From: JAICYJ01 sp963766445
GTDB lineage: Bacteria > Actinomycetota > Thermoleophilia > Gaiellales > JAICJC01
Direction of reading: 5' to 3'
Length of the DNA stretch: 64,000 nucleotides
Assembly (NCBI GenBank): GCA_963766445.1
Contig: CAVXZW010000027.1
Location: 62,001 to 126,000 of the forward strand
The notes under the pieces are model-generated. The model was not told the origin of the DNA. It was given only the letters and a program-made list of their open reading frames with translations, and searched no databases. Below are positions 30,740 to 38,923 of this stretch, piece after piece; positions within the stretch are counted from its first letter, which is position 1; each line of letters begins with the position of its first letter. The position numbers were made by a program, and so were the translations under genes.

Positions 30740-30837
30740 CGCCTGCAAACCGTCGTCTCGCTTTGTCGCTGCGGACGGGCCGTGCCGAGCACTGTCGTCC
30801 CTCCCTTGCTCCCTCGCGAGACAGGTTTTCGGCGTCA
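30736..30837. terminator. Long imperfect inverted repeat between convergent genes
   Basis: The arms are at 30736-30761 and 30816-30837; the outer CTGACGCC/GGCGTCAG pair is perfect and the match extends inwards to GTCTCGC/GCGAGAC with small bulges. It fills the gap between sepF and the leftward kinase gene and would form the same stem in either transcript, as a bidirectional terminator does. No T-run is present. Confidence 0.5.
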
Positions 30838-30851
30838 GCGCTTGGTTGCGC

Positions 30852-31733
30852 CTACATACGAGCCAACCACCGCGCGCAGTCGATCATCGCCGCGTCGGCC
30901 TGATCGCCCTCCAGGCCCCAGGCCAGCGCGTGCACGATCGCCCAGCAGCGCATCCGCTCGCGGTCGAGCCCGAGCAGCTCCGACAGCAGATCCAGCCGCC
31001 GCCGCACCAGCCGCTCGTCGATGCGCTCGCGGGTGTCCCGGATCAGCGACGCCAGGTCGAACTCGCGCTCGCCCACCAGCGGCTTCGGGTCGATCGCCAG
31101 CCACGGCGACCGCTCCGCCCGCAGCACGTTGCCGCCGTGCAGATCCTGGTGCAGCACCACCTGCTCGCCCTGCGACTGCGCCAGCTCCGCCGCGAGCGCC
31201 CCGCCCAGGTCGGCCAGCTCCCGCTCGAACGGCTCGCGCAGCGCCGCCCATGCCTCCGGGATCTCGGTCGACCACCGCATCGCATCGGCGGCCAGCGTCC
31301 GGAACGGATGGCCGTCTCCGGGAGCGTGCCACAGCTGCTCGAGCAGGCCCGCCACGATCCGCGCCGCCTCGTCATCGTCCTCCAGCTGCCAGAGGCTCGT
31401 GCCCGGCCGCAGCCGCTCCAGCAAGAGCGCCCCCGGCTCGTCCTCCAGCAGCCGCACCGCGCCGCGGCCGCCGTAGTGGCGCAGCGCGTCGGCCTCATGC
31501 CGGTTCTCGAGGTCGGGCAGGAACACCTTCAGCACCGCCTCCGAGCCGCCTGCCGTGGTGGCCGGCGCCACCCAGGAGACGGCGCCGTCGTCGCCGAACG
31601 GCTCCCCGACCGTCAGCCCCCAGCGGACCGCGAGCCCGGCCACCGCGGCGGGCAGCGCCTCCAGCCAGTCCGATCCCTTCCGCCCGTGCCAGCTGCGGAT
31701 GTTCTCGTCCAGCTGCGGCGGGATGGTCACCAT
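30852..31733 (-). CDS. APH(6)/hydroxyurea-resistance-type kinase family protein
   Basis: The 293-residue protein has the aminoglycoside/hydroxyurea phosphotransferase fold: EAVLKVFLPDLENRHEADAL (ATP Lys), GALLLERLRPGTSLWQL hinge, VVLHQDLHGGNVL (catalytic loop HxDxxxxN) and WLAIDPKPLVGEREFDLASLI (metal Asp). The last two are the signature of the streptomycin 6-kinase (APH(6)) branch. Such chromosomal homologues are common in soil actinobacteria and often have no proven drug substrate. Base composition matches the neighbours and no mobile element is near. ATG 31733 is divergent from proC. Confidence 0.85.
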   Translation of the reverse strand: MVTIPPQLDENIRSWHGRKGSDWLEALPAAVAGLAVRWGLTVGEPFGDDGAVSWVAPATTAGGSEAVLKVFLPDLENRHEADALRHYGGRGAVRLLEDEPGALLLERLRPGTSLWQLEDDDEAARIVAGLLEQLWHAPGDGHPFRTLAADAMRWSTEIPEAWAALREPFERELADLGGALAAELAQSQGEQVVLHQDLHGGNVLRAERSPWLAIDPKPLVGEREFDLASLIRDTRERIDERLVRRRLDLLSELLGLDRERMRCWAIVHALAWGLEGDQADAAMIDCARWLARM

Positions 31734-31761
31734 GGCCGGACTGTACGGGACGGTGTTCCGG

Positions 31762-31767
31762 TACGCT
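31762..31767 (+). promoter_or_regulatory. -10 box of proC (TACGCT)
   Basis: TACGCT ends ten bases before GTG 31778 in the gap between divergent genes. Confidence 0.4.
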
Positions 31768-31777
31768 CTTTGGCCTC

Positions 31778-32590
31778 GTGGCCTCCTCCTCGTTCACCCT
31801 CGGCCTGCTCGGCGCAGGCAACATGGCATCGGCCATGGTGCGCGGCTGGGTGCGGGCCGATCCGGACATGGCCGGGCGGATCCTGGTCACCGACCGCGGC
31901 TCCGGCCGCGCCGCCGCGCTGGCCGAGCGCCACGGCGTGCGGCATCTCGAGCACAACGCCGAGGTGGCCGCCGAGGCCGACATCGTGGTGCTGTGCGTGA
32001 AGCCGGTCGACGTCGAGCGGGTGCTGCGTGAGGTGAGCGAGCTGATCACGCCCACCAAGGCGATCGCGTCGGTGGCTGCCGGCGTGCCCACGTCCACGCT
32101 GGAGACGATCCTCGACGTGGACGCTCCCGTCTTCCGGTTCATGCCCAACGTGGGCGTGCAGGTCGGCATGGGCACGCTCGCCTACTCGGCCGGCCGGTTC
32201 ATCGATACCGCCGCCGAGCAGCAGGTGCTGGAGGCGTTCGGGCTGCTGGGCGAGGTGGTGCGGCTGGAGGAGCGCGCCTTCGACGCCGCCACGGCCCTGT
32301 CCGGCTCGGGCCCCGCCTTCCTGGCGCTGATCATCGAGGCATTCGAGGACGCCGGCATCGTCAGCGGGCTCAGCTACGCCGACGCCCGCGCCCTGATCCT
32401 GACCACGGTCACCGGCACCGCCGGCCTGATGCGCGAGGAGGACATGCCGGCCAGCGCGCTGAGGCGGATGGTCACCTCGCCCGGCGGCACCGCGGCGGCC
32501 GGCCTGGCCGAGATGGAGCGCCAGGGCGTGCGCGGCGCCATCATCGACGGGGTCGTGGCGGCCATGCGCCGGGCCGGCGAGCTAGGCTAG
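31778..32590 (+). CDS. proC: Pyrroline-5-carboxylate reductase
   Basis: ProC reduces 1-pyrroline-5-carboxylate to proline with NAD(P)H. The 270 residues start SSSFTLGLLGAGNMASAM, the Rossmann GxGxxA motif. They continue DIVVLCVKPVDVERVL, VFRFMPNVGVQVGMG and the C-terminal dimer domain with ATALSGSGPAFLALIIEA and MVTSPGGTAAAGLAEM, the family signature. GTG 31778 fits the N-terminus and the -10 box. Proximity to sepF, yggT and divIVA is the usual order in Gram-positive division clusters. Confidence 0.96.
   Translation: MASSSFTLGLLGAGNMASAMVRGWVRADPDMAGRILVTDRGSGRAAALAERHGVRHLEHNAEVAAEADIVVLCVKPVDVERVLREVSELITPTKAIASVAAGVPTSTLETILDVDAPVFRFMPNVGVQVGMGTLAYSAGRFIDTAAEQQVLEAFGLLGEVVRLEERAFDAATALSGSGPAFLALIIEAFEDAGIVSGLSYADARALILTTVTGTAGLMREEDMPASALRRMVTSPGGTAAAGLAEMERQGVRGAIIDGVVAAMRRAGELG
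32583..32588 (+). promoter_or_regulatory. -10 box of yggT (TAGGCT)
   Basis: TAGGCT ends eight bases before GTG 32597 and overlaps the proC stop codon. Confidence 0.4.
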
Positions 32591-32596
32591 CCGGCC

Positions 32597-32872
32597 GTGA
32601 TCTCCACCCTCGTCAGCTTCCTGACGGCTCTGTACTACGTGTACACGATCCTGATCCTGCTCTACATCATCATGTCGTGGGTGCAGCTGCCCTACAACGT
32701 GTGGATCGGGCGGGTGCGGACGTTCCTGCACGACACGGTCGAGCCCTACCTGGGGCTGTTCCGCCGCATGATCCCGCCGATCGGCGCGTTCGACCTGTCG
32801 CCGATCGTGGCGCTGATCGTGCTGGGGCTGGTCTACCAGATCCTCGCGAACATCCTGACCAACCTCGAGTAG
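32597..32872 (+). CDS. YggT-family membrane protein
   Basis: This 91-residue integral membrane protein of the YggT family is conserved between sepF/proC and divIVA in Gram-positive bacteria. It has two hydrophobic spans: about residues 5-27 (LVSFLTALYYVYTILILLYI) and 66-87 (SPIVALIVLGLVYQILANIL). The family signature VRTFLHDTVEPYLGLFRRMIPP lies between them. Roles proposed for relatives include division-site and osmotic functions; none is proven here. Confidence 0.9.
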   Translation: MISTLVSFLTALYYVYTILILLYIIMSWVQLPYNVWIGRVRTFLHDTVEPYLGLFRRMIPPIGAFDLSPIVALIVLGLVYQILANILTNLE

Positions 32873-32907
32873 CAGGACTGGGAGCGCGGTCGTCGAAACC
32901 GGACGGC

Positions 32908-33393
32908 ATGTCTCTCTCACCCGCAGAACTCAGGCACCAGCGTCCCAAGCGGACGTTCATCGGCTACCGCGTCTCCGAAGTCGACGAGATCATGACCCAC
33001 GCCACCTCCGCGTTCGAGACGGTGTGGCGCGACCGCGCCGACCTCGAGGACCGGGTGCACGAGCTGGAGACCTCGCTGGGCGAGCTCCGCGACACCGAGC
33101 ACGCGATGCGCGACGCGCTGGTGACGGCCCAGCGCACGGCCGACGAGCTGCGCGCCGCCGCCGGCCGCGACGCCGAGCTGATCGTCCGCGAGGCCGAGGC
33201 GCGGGCCCGCGAGATCATCCACAAGACCTACGCCGAGCGCGAGCAGGTGCGGCGCGAGGTCGAGCGCCTGCGCGCCGACGAGCGGCAGTTCCGCACGCGG
33301 CTGCGAACGCTGCTGGGCACCACCCTGCAGACGGTGCGCGACCACGAGGAGATGATCGCGGAGCCTGCCGGCGAGCTGACCGCGGCCGGGTAG
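32908..33393 (+). CDS. divIVA: DivIVA-domain cell division/polarity protein
   Basis: The 161-residue protein has the DivIVA N-terminus: SLSPAELRHQRPKRTFIGYRVSEVDEIM. The canonical FRGYD-type membrane tip reads FIGYR, with Arg and Phe retained. A long coiled coil from about residue 40 to 150 follows (LEDRVHELETSLGELRD, EREQVRREVERLRADERQFRTRL). DivIVA senses curved membrane at septa and poles and recruits partners. It is short for an actinobacterial DivIVA/Wag31 and may be a SepIVA-like variant. It follows yggT by 35 bases. Confidence 0.85.
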   Translation: MSLSPAELRHQRPKRTFIGYRVSEVDEIMTHATSAFETVWRDRADLEDRVHELETSLGELRDTEHAMRDALVTAQRTADELRAAAGRDAELIVREAEARAREIIHKTYAEREQVRREVERLRADERQFRTRLRTLLGTTLQTVRDHEEMIAEPAGELTAAG

Positions 33394-33408
33394 GCCGCGC
33401 TCGCGGCG

Positions 33409-33433
33409 GTCTTCGGGAAGGGCCGCCCTGGCT
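33409..33433 (+). terminator. Hairpin downstream of divIVA
   Basis: GGCGG and CCGCC arms, extended by wobble pairs around CGGGA, form a ~9-bp stem about 20 bases after the divIVA stop. There is no T-run. The 33394-33583 gap otherwise holds only two promoter-like boxes. Confidence 0.35.
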
Positions 33434-33438
33434 ATACT
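33433..33438 (+). promoter_or_regulatory. -10 box TATACT upstream of the DksA-like gene
   Basis: TATACT is the best -10 match in the 190-base gap and would give a ~140-base leader. A second box, TACGCT at 33546-33551, would give a ~25-base leader carrying the GGAGG site. Which is used cannot be told. Confidence 0.4.
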
Positions 33439-33583
33439 GGGCGCTGGTTTGAGCATCCCTCGCCGGCCCCGTCGTGACCGTCACCCGTACCCGATTTTCG
33501 CTCCGCGTCTCATCCGGCGCCCGCCGCTCGGCAGCCGCCGGGCGCTACGCTGACGGGCGGAAGGCGTGCGAGGAGGTGGGGGC

Positions 33584-33946
33584 GTGACCGTCGATATCGA
33601 TTCCGCTCGTGACCGGCTGTTGGCGGAGCGCCATCGCGTGACCTCGGAGATGCAGGCCCTCCAGGACGATCTGTCGCACTCGCTCGAGGATCAGACCGAC
33701 GAGGACGGCAACGACTCGCACATGGCCGACAGCGCCAGCGAGACCGTCGACCGCGAGATCGAGCAGTCGCTCGAGGACAATGCCGGGCACCTGCTCGCCT
33801 GCATCGACGCCGCGCTCGGCAGGATCGACGCCGGCTCCTACGGCAAGTGCGAGCGCTGCGCCAAGCCGATCTCGGAGGAGCGGCTGGAGGCGCTGCCATA
33901 CGCGACGAAGTGCATCGAGTGCAAACGGCTCGAGGAACGGGGCTGA
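33584..33946 (+). CDS. TraR/DksA-family zinc finger protein
   Basis: This 120-residue protein has a helical N-terminal half (DRLLAERHRVTSEMQALQDDL, then DSASETVDREIEQSLED) and a C-terminal finger with CERC and CIEC separated by 17 residues. It is the layout of DksA/TraR proteins that enter the RNA polymerase secondary channel. The acidic coiled-coil tip DQTDEDGNDSHMAD fits that mode. GTG 33584 was chosen for the GGAGG eight bases upstream. It precedes lspA with a CTGA overlap, a neighbourhood widespread in Gram-positives. Confidence 0.88.
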   Translation: MTVDIDSARDRLLAERHRVTSEMQALQDDLSHSLEDQTDEDGNDSHMADSASETVDREIEQSLEDNAGHLLACIDAALGRIDAGSYGKCERCAKPISEERLEALPYATKCIECKRLEERG

Positions 33947-34476
33947 TCGAGCAACTCCCCCCGCTGGAGCCGACGCCGCGCTCCGCGGGCTCGTTGCAGT
34001 GGGCGGGCCTGCTGGCCGTGGCCGCCGCCGTCGTTGTCGCGGACCAGGTCACCAAGCACCTGATCGTCGACCGGATCGCGCTCGGTGACGGCCACCAGGT
34101 GCTGCCCTTCCTGGAGATCACGCACCTGCGCAACACCGGCATCGCGTTCGGCATCTTCCCCGGCCGGCTGGAGGTCGTATCCCTGCTGACGGCGCTGGCC
34201 GTGGTCTGGATGCTGGCGCACTTCGCGAAGTCCGGCTCGCGCCACGTGCTGTTCCCGGTGGCGCTCGGCTTCCTGATCGGCGGCAGCGTCTCGAACCTGT
34301 TCGACCGAATCACCAACGGCTACGTCACCGACTTCATCCACGTCTCGCACTGGCCCACGTTCAACCTGGCCGACTGCTTCATCGTGGTGGGCGTGGTGCT
34401 GCTGCTGGTGGGGCTGGGCCGGCTCGACCACGGCGCCTCGGCGGAGCCGGGCGGGGCGCCCGGCGAGCTCGTCTGA
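33943..34476 (+). CDS. lspA: Lipoprotein signal peptidase (signal peptidase II), possible CTG start
   Basis: LspA is the membrane aspartyl protease that cuts prolipoproteins before the lipidated Cys. The product has four membrane spans with the motifs DQVTKHLI, RNTGIAFGI (family form NxGAAFG), IGGSVSNLFDRI (catalytic Asp) and VTDFIHV-FNLADCFIVVG (second catalytic Asp). The frame contains no ATG or GTG before the first span. CTG 33943 overlaps the upstream TGA in the same 4-base style as other pairs; TTG 33994 is the conventional alternative but leaves a very short head. Confidence 0.92.
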   Translation: MIEQLPPLEPTPRSAGSLQWAGLLAVAAAVVVADQVTKHLIVDRIALGDGHQVLPFLEITHLRNTGIAFGIFPGRLEVVSLLTALAVVWMLAHFAKSGSRHVLFPVALGFLIGGSVSNLFDRITNGYVTDFIHVSHWPTFNLADCFIVVGVVLLLVGLGRLDHGASAEPGGAPGELV

Positions 34477-35393
34477 TGCACTCGCTGACGGTGCCGGACG
34501 ACGCCGCCGGTGGCCGTCTCGACCGGTTCCTGGCGTCGCTGGAGGAGGTCGGATCGCGTGCCGCCGCCGAGCGCCTGATCGAGACTGGAGCTGTCACGGT
34601 GGACGGCCGGTCCCGGCCCAAGTCGCACAAGCTGGCGGCCGGCCAGACGGTCTCGTTCCCGGCGGTGGAGCCGGTCATGTCGGACCTGGTGCCCCAGGAG
34701 CTGGACATCCCGGTGCTCTACCGCGACGCCCACCTGCTGGTGGTCGACAAGCCGGCCGGGCTGCTCGTGCACCCGGTGCCGGGCTACGGCGGGCCGACCC
34801 TGGTGCACGGCCTGCTGCACGAGATCGGCGGCGAGGGCCTGCGGCCGGGGATCGTGCACCGGCTCGATCGCGACACGTCCGGCCTGCTGGTGGTCGCGCG
34901 CGACGACCGCACCCTGAGCCGGCTGCAGTCGCTCCTGCGGCGGCGGCGCATCCACCGCAGCTACGCGGCGCTGGTGCGCGGCCGCCCGGCATCGCGCCGC
35001 GGCACCATCGAAGCGCCGATCGGCCGCGACCGGCGCGACCCGACCCGCGTCTCGCTCGACTCGGACGTGGCCAAACCGGCCGTCACGCACTTCACGATCG
35101 AGGAGCTGCATCAGGGCCGCACCCTGCTGGACGTCGAGCTCGAGACCGGGCGCACCCACCAGATCCGCGTGCACCTGGCGGCGATCGGCTGCCCGGTGGT
35201 GGGCGACCGCGTCTACGGGCACGGCCCCGAGCTCGGCCTCGAACGCCAGTTCCTGCACGCCGCACGGCTGCGGTTCCCGCATCCCTGGAGCGGCGAGCAG
35301 ATCGATGTTTCCTCGCCGCTGCCGCCCGACCTGGCGGCTGCGCTGGAGCTGGCGCGCGGCGGCGCGGTCCGGGCGGAACCGGGTTTCCGCTAG
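34476..35393 (+). CDS. rluD: Ribosomal large subunit pseudouridine synthase (RluD family)
   Basis: The 305-residue RNA modification enzyme has an N-terminal S4 domain (GRLDRFLASLEEVGSRAAAERLI) and an RluA-type catalytic domain with LVVDKPAGLLVHPVPG and the catalytic Asp in GIVHRLDRDTSGLLVVAR near residue 130. The closing motif is LETGRTHQIRVHLAAIGCPVVGD. RluD relatives modify helix 69 of 23S rRNA. ATG 34476 overlaps the last base of the lspA stop, and lspA-rluD is a conserved pair. Its TAG stop is embedded in the rpsB promoter box. Confidence 0.93.
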   Translation: MHSLTVPDDAAGGRLDRFLASLEEVGSRAAAERLIETGAVTVDGRSRPKSHKLAAGQTVSFPAVEPVMSDLVPQELDIPVLYRDAHLLVVDKPAGLLVHPVPGYGGPTLVHGLLHEIGGEGLRPGIVHRLDRDTSGLLVVARDDRTLSRLQSLLRRRRIHRSYAALVRGRPASRRGTIEAPIGRDRRDPTRVSLDSDVAKPAVTHFTIEELHQGRTLLDVELETGRTHQIRVHLAAIGCPVVGDRVYGHGPELGLERQFLHAARLRFPHPWSGEQIDVSSPLPPDLAAALELARGGAVRAEPGFR

Positions 35394-35396
35394 AAT
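35391..35396 (+). promoter_or_regulatory. -10 box of the rpsB operon (TAGAAT)
   Basis: TAGAAT overlaps the rluD stop and gives a leader of about 125 bases before rpsB, unlike the leaderless pattern elsewhere. Confidence 0.5.
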
Positions 35397-35402
35397 CGTC
35401 CC

Positions 35403-35530
35403 GCGTTTCCGTTCGTCAACCCTCTCCCCGGCGGGCATCAGTCGCCCGGTGGTGCCTCTGCGCAGCTGCGAGGCTCCGGTCGTCTCCGCCGGCTACATAC
35501 CCAACAACCATGTTTCAAGGAGGCGATTGC
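35403..35530 (+). promoter_or_regulatory. Structured 5' leader of rpsB-tsf
   Basis: This GC-rich leader holds several possible short stems and ends with a strong AAGGAGG ribosome binding site seven bases before the GTG start. Feedback by ribosomal protein S2 on its own leader is known in other bacteria; a match to a defined S2-binding element could not be confirmed by eye. Confidence 0.35.
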
Positions 35531-36418
35531 GTGCCCACAACCGCAGTCACCATGCGAGAGCTGCTGGAGGCCGGCGTCCACTTCGGCCACCAGACACGCC
35601 GCTGGAACCCGAAGATGCGCCGCTTCATCTTCGGCGAGCGCGGCGGCATCTACATCATCGATCTGCAGCAGTCGATCGTGATGCTGCAGGACGCCTACGA
35701 CTACGTCCGCAACATCGCCGAGCGCAACGGCACGGTGCTGTTCGTGGGCACCAAGAAGCAGGCTCAGGACGCGGTCGAGGAGCAGGCCCGCCGGGTCGGG
35801 CAGCCCTACGTGAACCACCGCTGGCTGGGCGGCCTGCTCACGAACTACCGCACCATCCAGGATCGCATCGCCGCGCTGCACGAGCTGCGCCGGCAGAAGG
35901 CCGAGGGCCAGCTCGAGCTGCTGCCCTCGAAGGAGCGGCAGAGCACCATCGCCGAGCTCGAGAAGCTCGAGACCAACCTGGGCGGCCTGGCCGACACGCG
36001 CAAGCTGCCCGACGCGGTGGTCGTGATCGACATGAAGAAGGAGGCCCTGGCCGTGCGCGAGGCGCGCCGGCTGGGCATCACGGTGATCGGCCTGGTCGAC
36101 ACCAACTGCGACCCCGACGACGCCGACTTCATCATCCCCGGAAACGACGACGCGATCCGCTCCACCGGCCTGATCGTGCGGGTGCTGGCCGACGCGGTCG
36201 CCGAGGGCCAGCTGAAGGTGCGGGCCGCGGAGATGGAGGCCGAGGCGGCACGCCGCGCGGCCGAGGAGGCGGCTGCGGCCGAGGCCGAGGCAGCCGCGGC
36301 GGCCGCGGCTGAAGCCGAGGCTGCGGCGAGCGCCACGGAGGGCCAGCCCGCCGCCGAGGAGGCGCCGGTCGCCGTTGCGGCCGAGCAGGAGACGACGAGC
36401 AGCGAGGATGCATCGTGA
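35531..36418 (+). CDS. rpsB: Small ribosomal subunit protein S2
   Basis: The 295-residue S2 begins PTTAVTMRELLEAGVHFGHQ, then RRWNPKMRRFIFGERGGIYII, LFVGTKKQAQDAV, VNHRWLGGLLTNYRTI, DTNCDPDDADFIIPGNDDAI. Its core ends near residue 228, after which comes an unusually long Ala/Glu-rich tail of about 65 residues. GTG 35531 follows AAGGAGG and gives the standard N-terminus; the in-frame ATG at 35510 precedes the ribosome binding site. It heads the rpsB-tsf-pyrH-frr operon. Confidence 0.97.
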   Translation: MPTTAVTMRELLEAGVHFGHQTRRWNPKMRRFIFGERGGIYIIDLQQSIVMLQDAYDYVRNIAERNGTVLFVGTKKQAQDAVEEQARRVGQPYVNHRWLGGLLTNYRTIQDRIAALHELRRQKAEGQLELLPSKERQSTIAELEKLETNLGGLADTRKLPDAVVVIDMKKEALAVREARRLGITVIGLVDTNCDPDDADFIIPGNDDAIRSTGLIVRVLADAVAEGQLKVRAAEMEAEAARRAAEEAAAAEAEAAAAAAAEAEAAASATEGQPAAEEAPVAVAAEQETTSSEDAS

Positions 36419-37035
36419 GTGACGTGGCATACAGGCCGTCAGCGGCCGAGGTGAAGGAGCTCCGCGAGCAGACGCAGGCGGGGATGATGGACTGCAAGCG
36501 CGCCCTCGAGGAGGCCGCCGGCGACATGGACGCGGCCAAGAAGTGGCTGCGCGAGAAGGGCCTGGCGGCCGCCGGCAAGCGCGCCGGACGCGGCACCGGC
36601 GCCGGCGTGGTCGAGAGCTACGTCCACGCCACCGGCACCATCGGCGCGATGGTCGAGGTCGGCTGTGAGACCGACTTCGTCGCCCGCAACGACACGTTCA
36701 AGGCGTTCGCCCGCGACGTGGCGCTGCAGATCGCGGCCGGGCGCTCGCTGCAGTTCGTGTCCGAGGACGAGATCCCCGACGCATTCCGCGCAGCCGAGAT
36801 CGACACCTTCCGTGGCAAGGCCGCGAACGAGGGCAGGCCCGAGAACATGCTGGACAAGATCGCCGAGGGCATGTGGAACAAGTCGCTGGTCGACACGGTG
36901 CTGCTGAAGCAGCCGTCGATCAAGCCCGAGCACGACGGCAAGACGATCGAGATGCTGCGGGCCGAGCTGTCCGGCACCATCGGCGAGAACATCGAGATCA
37001 AGCGCTTCGCGCGGTTCGAGGTGGGCGAGGAGTGA
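36415..37035 (+). CDS. tsf: Elongation factor Ts
   Basis: EF-Ts recycles EF-Tu by nucleotide exchange. The 206-residue form is short: it has the UBA-like N-terminus VKELREQTQAGMMDCKRALEEAAGDMDAA and the TDFVAR core motif in VGCETDFVARNDTF, and ends KRFARFEVGEE. It lacks one of the two core subdomains of the E. coli protein, as in other short EF-Ts such as that of Thermus. GTG 36415 overlaps the rpsB stop. Confidence 0.96.
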   Translation: MSDVAYRPSAAEVKELREQTQAGMMDCKRALEEAAGDMDAAKKWLREKGLAAAGKRAGRGTGAGVVESYVHATGTIGAMVEVGCETDFVARNDTFKAFARDVALQIAAGRSLQFVSEDEIPDAFRAAEIDTFRGKAANEGRPENMLDKIAEGMWNKSLVDTVLLKQPSIKPEHDGKTIEMLRAELSGTIGENIEIKRFARFEVGEE

Positions 37036-37785
37036 GCGAGCCGGCCTTTGAGCGGGTGCTCCTGAAGCTGTCCGGGCGAGGCCCTGATGGGCGACCGCGA
37101 ATACGGGCAGGCGCCGGAGCGGATCGCAGCCGTCGCGCGGGCGGTGGGCGAGGTGGTCGAGACCGGCGTCGAGATGGCGATCGTGGTCGGCGGCGGCAAC
37201 ATCCTGCGCGGCACCCAGGAGGCGGCGCGCGGCATGGACCGGGCGACCGCCGACTATGCGGGCATGCTGGCCACGGTGCTGAACGCCCTCACCGTGCAGG
37301 ACGCGCTCGAGCAGCTGGGCGTGTTCACGCGGGTGATGTCGGCGATCGACGTATCGGAGGTGGCCGAGCCCTACATCCGCCGCCGCGCCATCCGCCACCT
37401 CGAGAAGGGCCGCGTGGTGATCTTCGCGGCGGGCACCGGCAACCCGTTCTTCACGACCGACACGGCGGCCGCGCTGCGGGCGCTGGAGATCGGCGCACAG
37501 GCGATCCTGATGGGCAAGAACGGCGTGGACGGCGTGCTGGACGACGATCCCCGCACCAATCCGAAGGCGCGGCTGATCCCGCAGATCACCCACATCGAGG
37601 CGATCGAGCGGGGGCTGAAGGTGATGGACACGACCGCCCTGTCGCTGTGCATGGACAACGCGCTGCCGCTGTACGTGTTTAATCTCGACGACGAGCACAA
37701 CATCGCCCGGATCGCGCGCGGTGAGCGGCTCGGAACCATCATCTCGAGCGTCCCTGGAGGTCTCCCGGTGCAGGTCACACCATGA
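37032..37785 (+). CDS. pyrH: Uridylate kinase, one frameshift
   Basis: PyrH phosphorylates UMP to UDP and belongs to the amino acid kinase fold. It has ~250 residues once a surplus G in the GGG at 37074-37076 is ignored. Motifs are VLLKLSGEALMG across the shift, MAIVVGGGNILRG, ATVLNALTVQDALE, VIFAAGTGNPFFTTDTAAALRA and MGKNGVDGVLDDDPRTNP. GTG 37032 overlaps the tsf stop (GTGA) and the end overlaps frr (ATGA). Confidence 0.95.
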
Positions 37786-38339
37786 TCGACGACGTGCTGA
37801 AGGATGCGGCCCGGCGGATGGACAAGTCCGTCGAGGCGACCCGTCACGAGTTCACGACCATCCGCACCGGCCGCGCGTCGGCCGCGCTGCTGGAGCGCAT
37901 CAACGTCAGCGCGTACGGGACGAAGATGCCGATCAACCAGCTGGCCACGATCAGCGTGCCGGAGCCGCGGCTGCTGACGATCACGCCATTCGACAAGGGC
38001 GTGATCAGGGACATCGAGAAGGCGATCATGGAGTCGGATCTGGGGCTGACGCCGAACAACGATGGCCAGCTGATCCGCCTGCCGATCCCGCAGCTGACCG
38101 AGGAGCGCCGCAAGGAGCTGGTCAAGCAGGTGCGGCACCTGGCGGAGGAGGGCCGCGTGGCCGCCCGCAACGTGCGCCGCGACGCCCAGCATCACCTCAA
38201 GGAGGCCGAGAAGAACGGCGAGACGGGCGCGGACGACGTCCACCGCGCCGAGGAGCGGCTGCAGAAGGTGACCGACGAGCACGTCGCCGCGATCGACGCA
38301 GCGCTGAAGGCCAAAGAGGCCGAGATCATGGAGGTCTGA
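37782..38339 (+). CDS. frr: Ribosome recycling factor
   Basis: RRF splits post-termination ribosomes together with EF-G. The 185 residues are canonical: MDKSVEATRHEFTTIRTGRASAALLERI, YGTKMPINQLATISVPEPRLL, EDGQLI-like NNDGQLIRLPIPQLTEERRKELVKQV, ARNVRRDAQHHLK at the C-terminal helix. It ends the rpsB operon. In many genomes uppS follows directly, whereas here a 2-kb accessory segment intervenes. Confidence 0.97.
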   Translation: MIDDVLKDAARRMDKSVEATRHEFTTIRTGRASAALLERINVSAYGTKMPINQLATISVPEPRLLTITPFDKGVIRDIEKAIMESDLGLTPNNDGQLIRLPIPQLTEERRKELVKQVRHLAEEGRVAARNVRRDAQHHLKEAEKNGETGADDVHRAEERLQKVTDEHVAAIDAALKAKEAEIMEV

Positions 38340-38370
38340 GGCCGCCGAGCCTCGGGTGTCGCCCCGCCGG

Positions 38371-38376
38371 TAGAAT
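38371..38376 (+). promoter_or_regulatory. -10 box TAGAAT upstream of a small secreted-protein gene
   Basis: TAGAAT ends seven bases before GTG 38384, the same geometry as the leaderless promoters in the window. Confidence 0.45.
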
Positions 38377-38383
38377 TTCCGCC

Positions 38384-38619
38384 GTGCGCAGACGCCGCGA
38401 CAACATCCTGCTCACGTCGCAGTCGTGACCGTCGTCTGGTGCGCGGTCGTGGCCGCCGTAGTTGCCGGGAGCGTGGCGCTGCCCGCTCCCTCGCTGCAGG
38501 CGGCCGCCGATCCGGAGCAGAGCACCGGGCCGAGCGCCACCCCCTGGATTGATCGACTCCACGGTTCGAATCCTGCTCGGGGCGCGCGACCCGTGACGGC
38601 CGGCGATGCGCTGTCGTGA
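38384..38619 (+). CDS. Possible small secreted protein, one frameshift
   Basis: Starting at GTG 38384 the reading is VRRRRDNILLTSQS and then a stop. If one base is missing near 38424 it continues VTVVWCAVVAAVVAGSVALP and APSLQAAADPEQSTG, ending at 38619. Joined, this is a ~77-residue protein with an Arg-rich head, a hydrophobic core and a cut site after SLQA, that is, an export signal followed by a short Pro/Gly-rich mature part. Alternatively GTG 38425 starts a 64-residue protein alone. I know no family. The -10 box favours the longer reading. Confidence 0.35.
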
Positions 38620-38923
38620 CGGGCGCATGACACCAAATCGTGCAACGAACGTCGCGCCCCCGTGGAGATCCCGCGGCCACATGCAACGATTCGCACCGTC
38701 GGGCTGGCACGAACATCACGGCCACCGGCCGGGCCACCGCACAACCACGCGGACGCGCGCCACCATCGTGTGACGATTCCTCACGGCCGGTGCCGGAGCG
38801 CCAACGTCGCCCGAGTCGGGGTCAGACCCCGTCCAGCACGCGCCGGGCGTTGCACGGCTGAGTGACCACCGTGACCCTTGGAGTCGATCGTCCAGCAGCG
38901 GGACGATCGCGGTCGGCTCCGCC
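38620..38923. other. Non-coding stretch
   Basis: I see no gene, RNA or convincing terminator in these ~300 bases. It is slightly less GC-biased by codon position than coding neighbours and separates the small secreted-protein gene from the convergent deiminase-family gene. Confidence 0.5.

Noticed and set aside
30852..31733. Acquired antibiotic-resistance gene
   Set aside because: The kinase has the same base composition as its neighbours, sits in a division/proline gene cluster, and no mobile element is near; a chromosomal homologue is more likely.
38543..38585. tRNA-like T-arm (GGTTCGAATCC followed by TGCTCGGGGCGC)
   Set aside because: The T-stem does not pair, no anticodon arm or acceptor partner lies at the right distances, there is no CCA, and the bases fit inside a small open reading frame.
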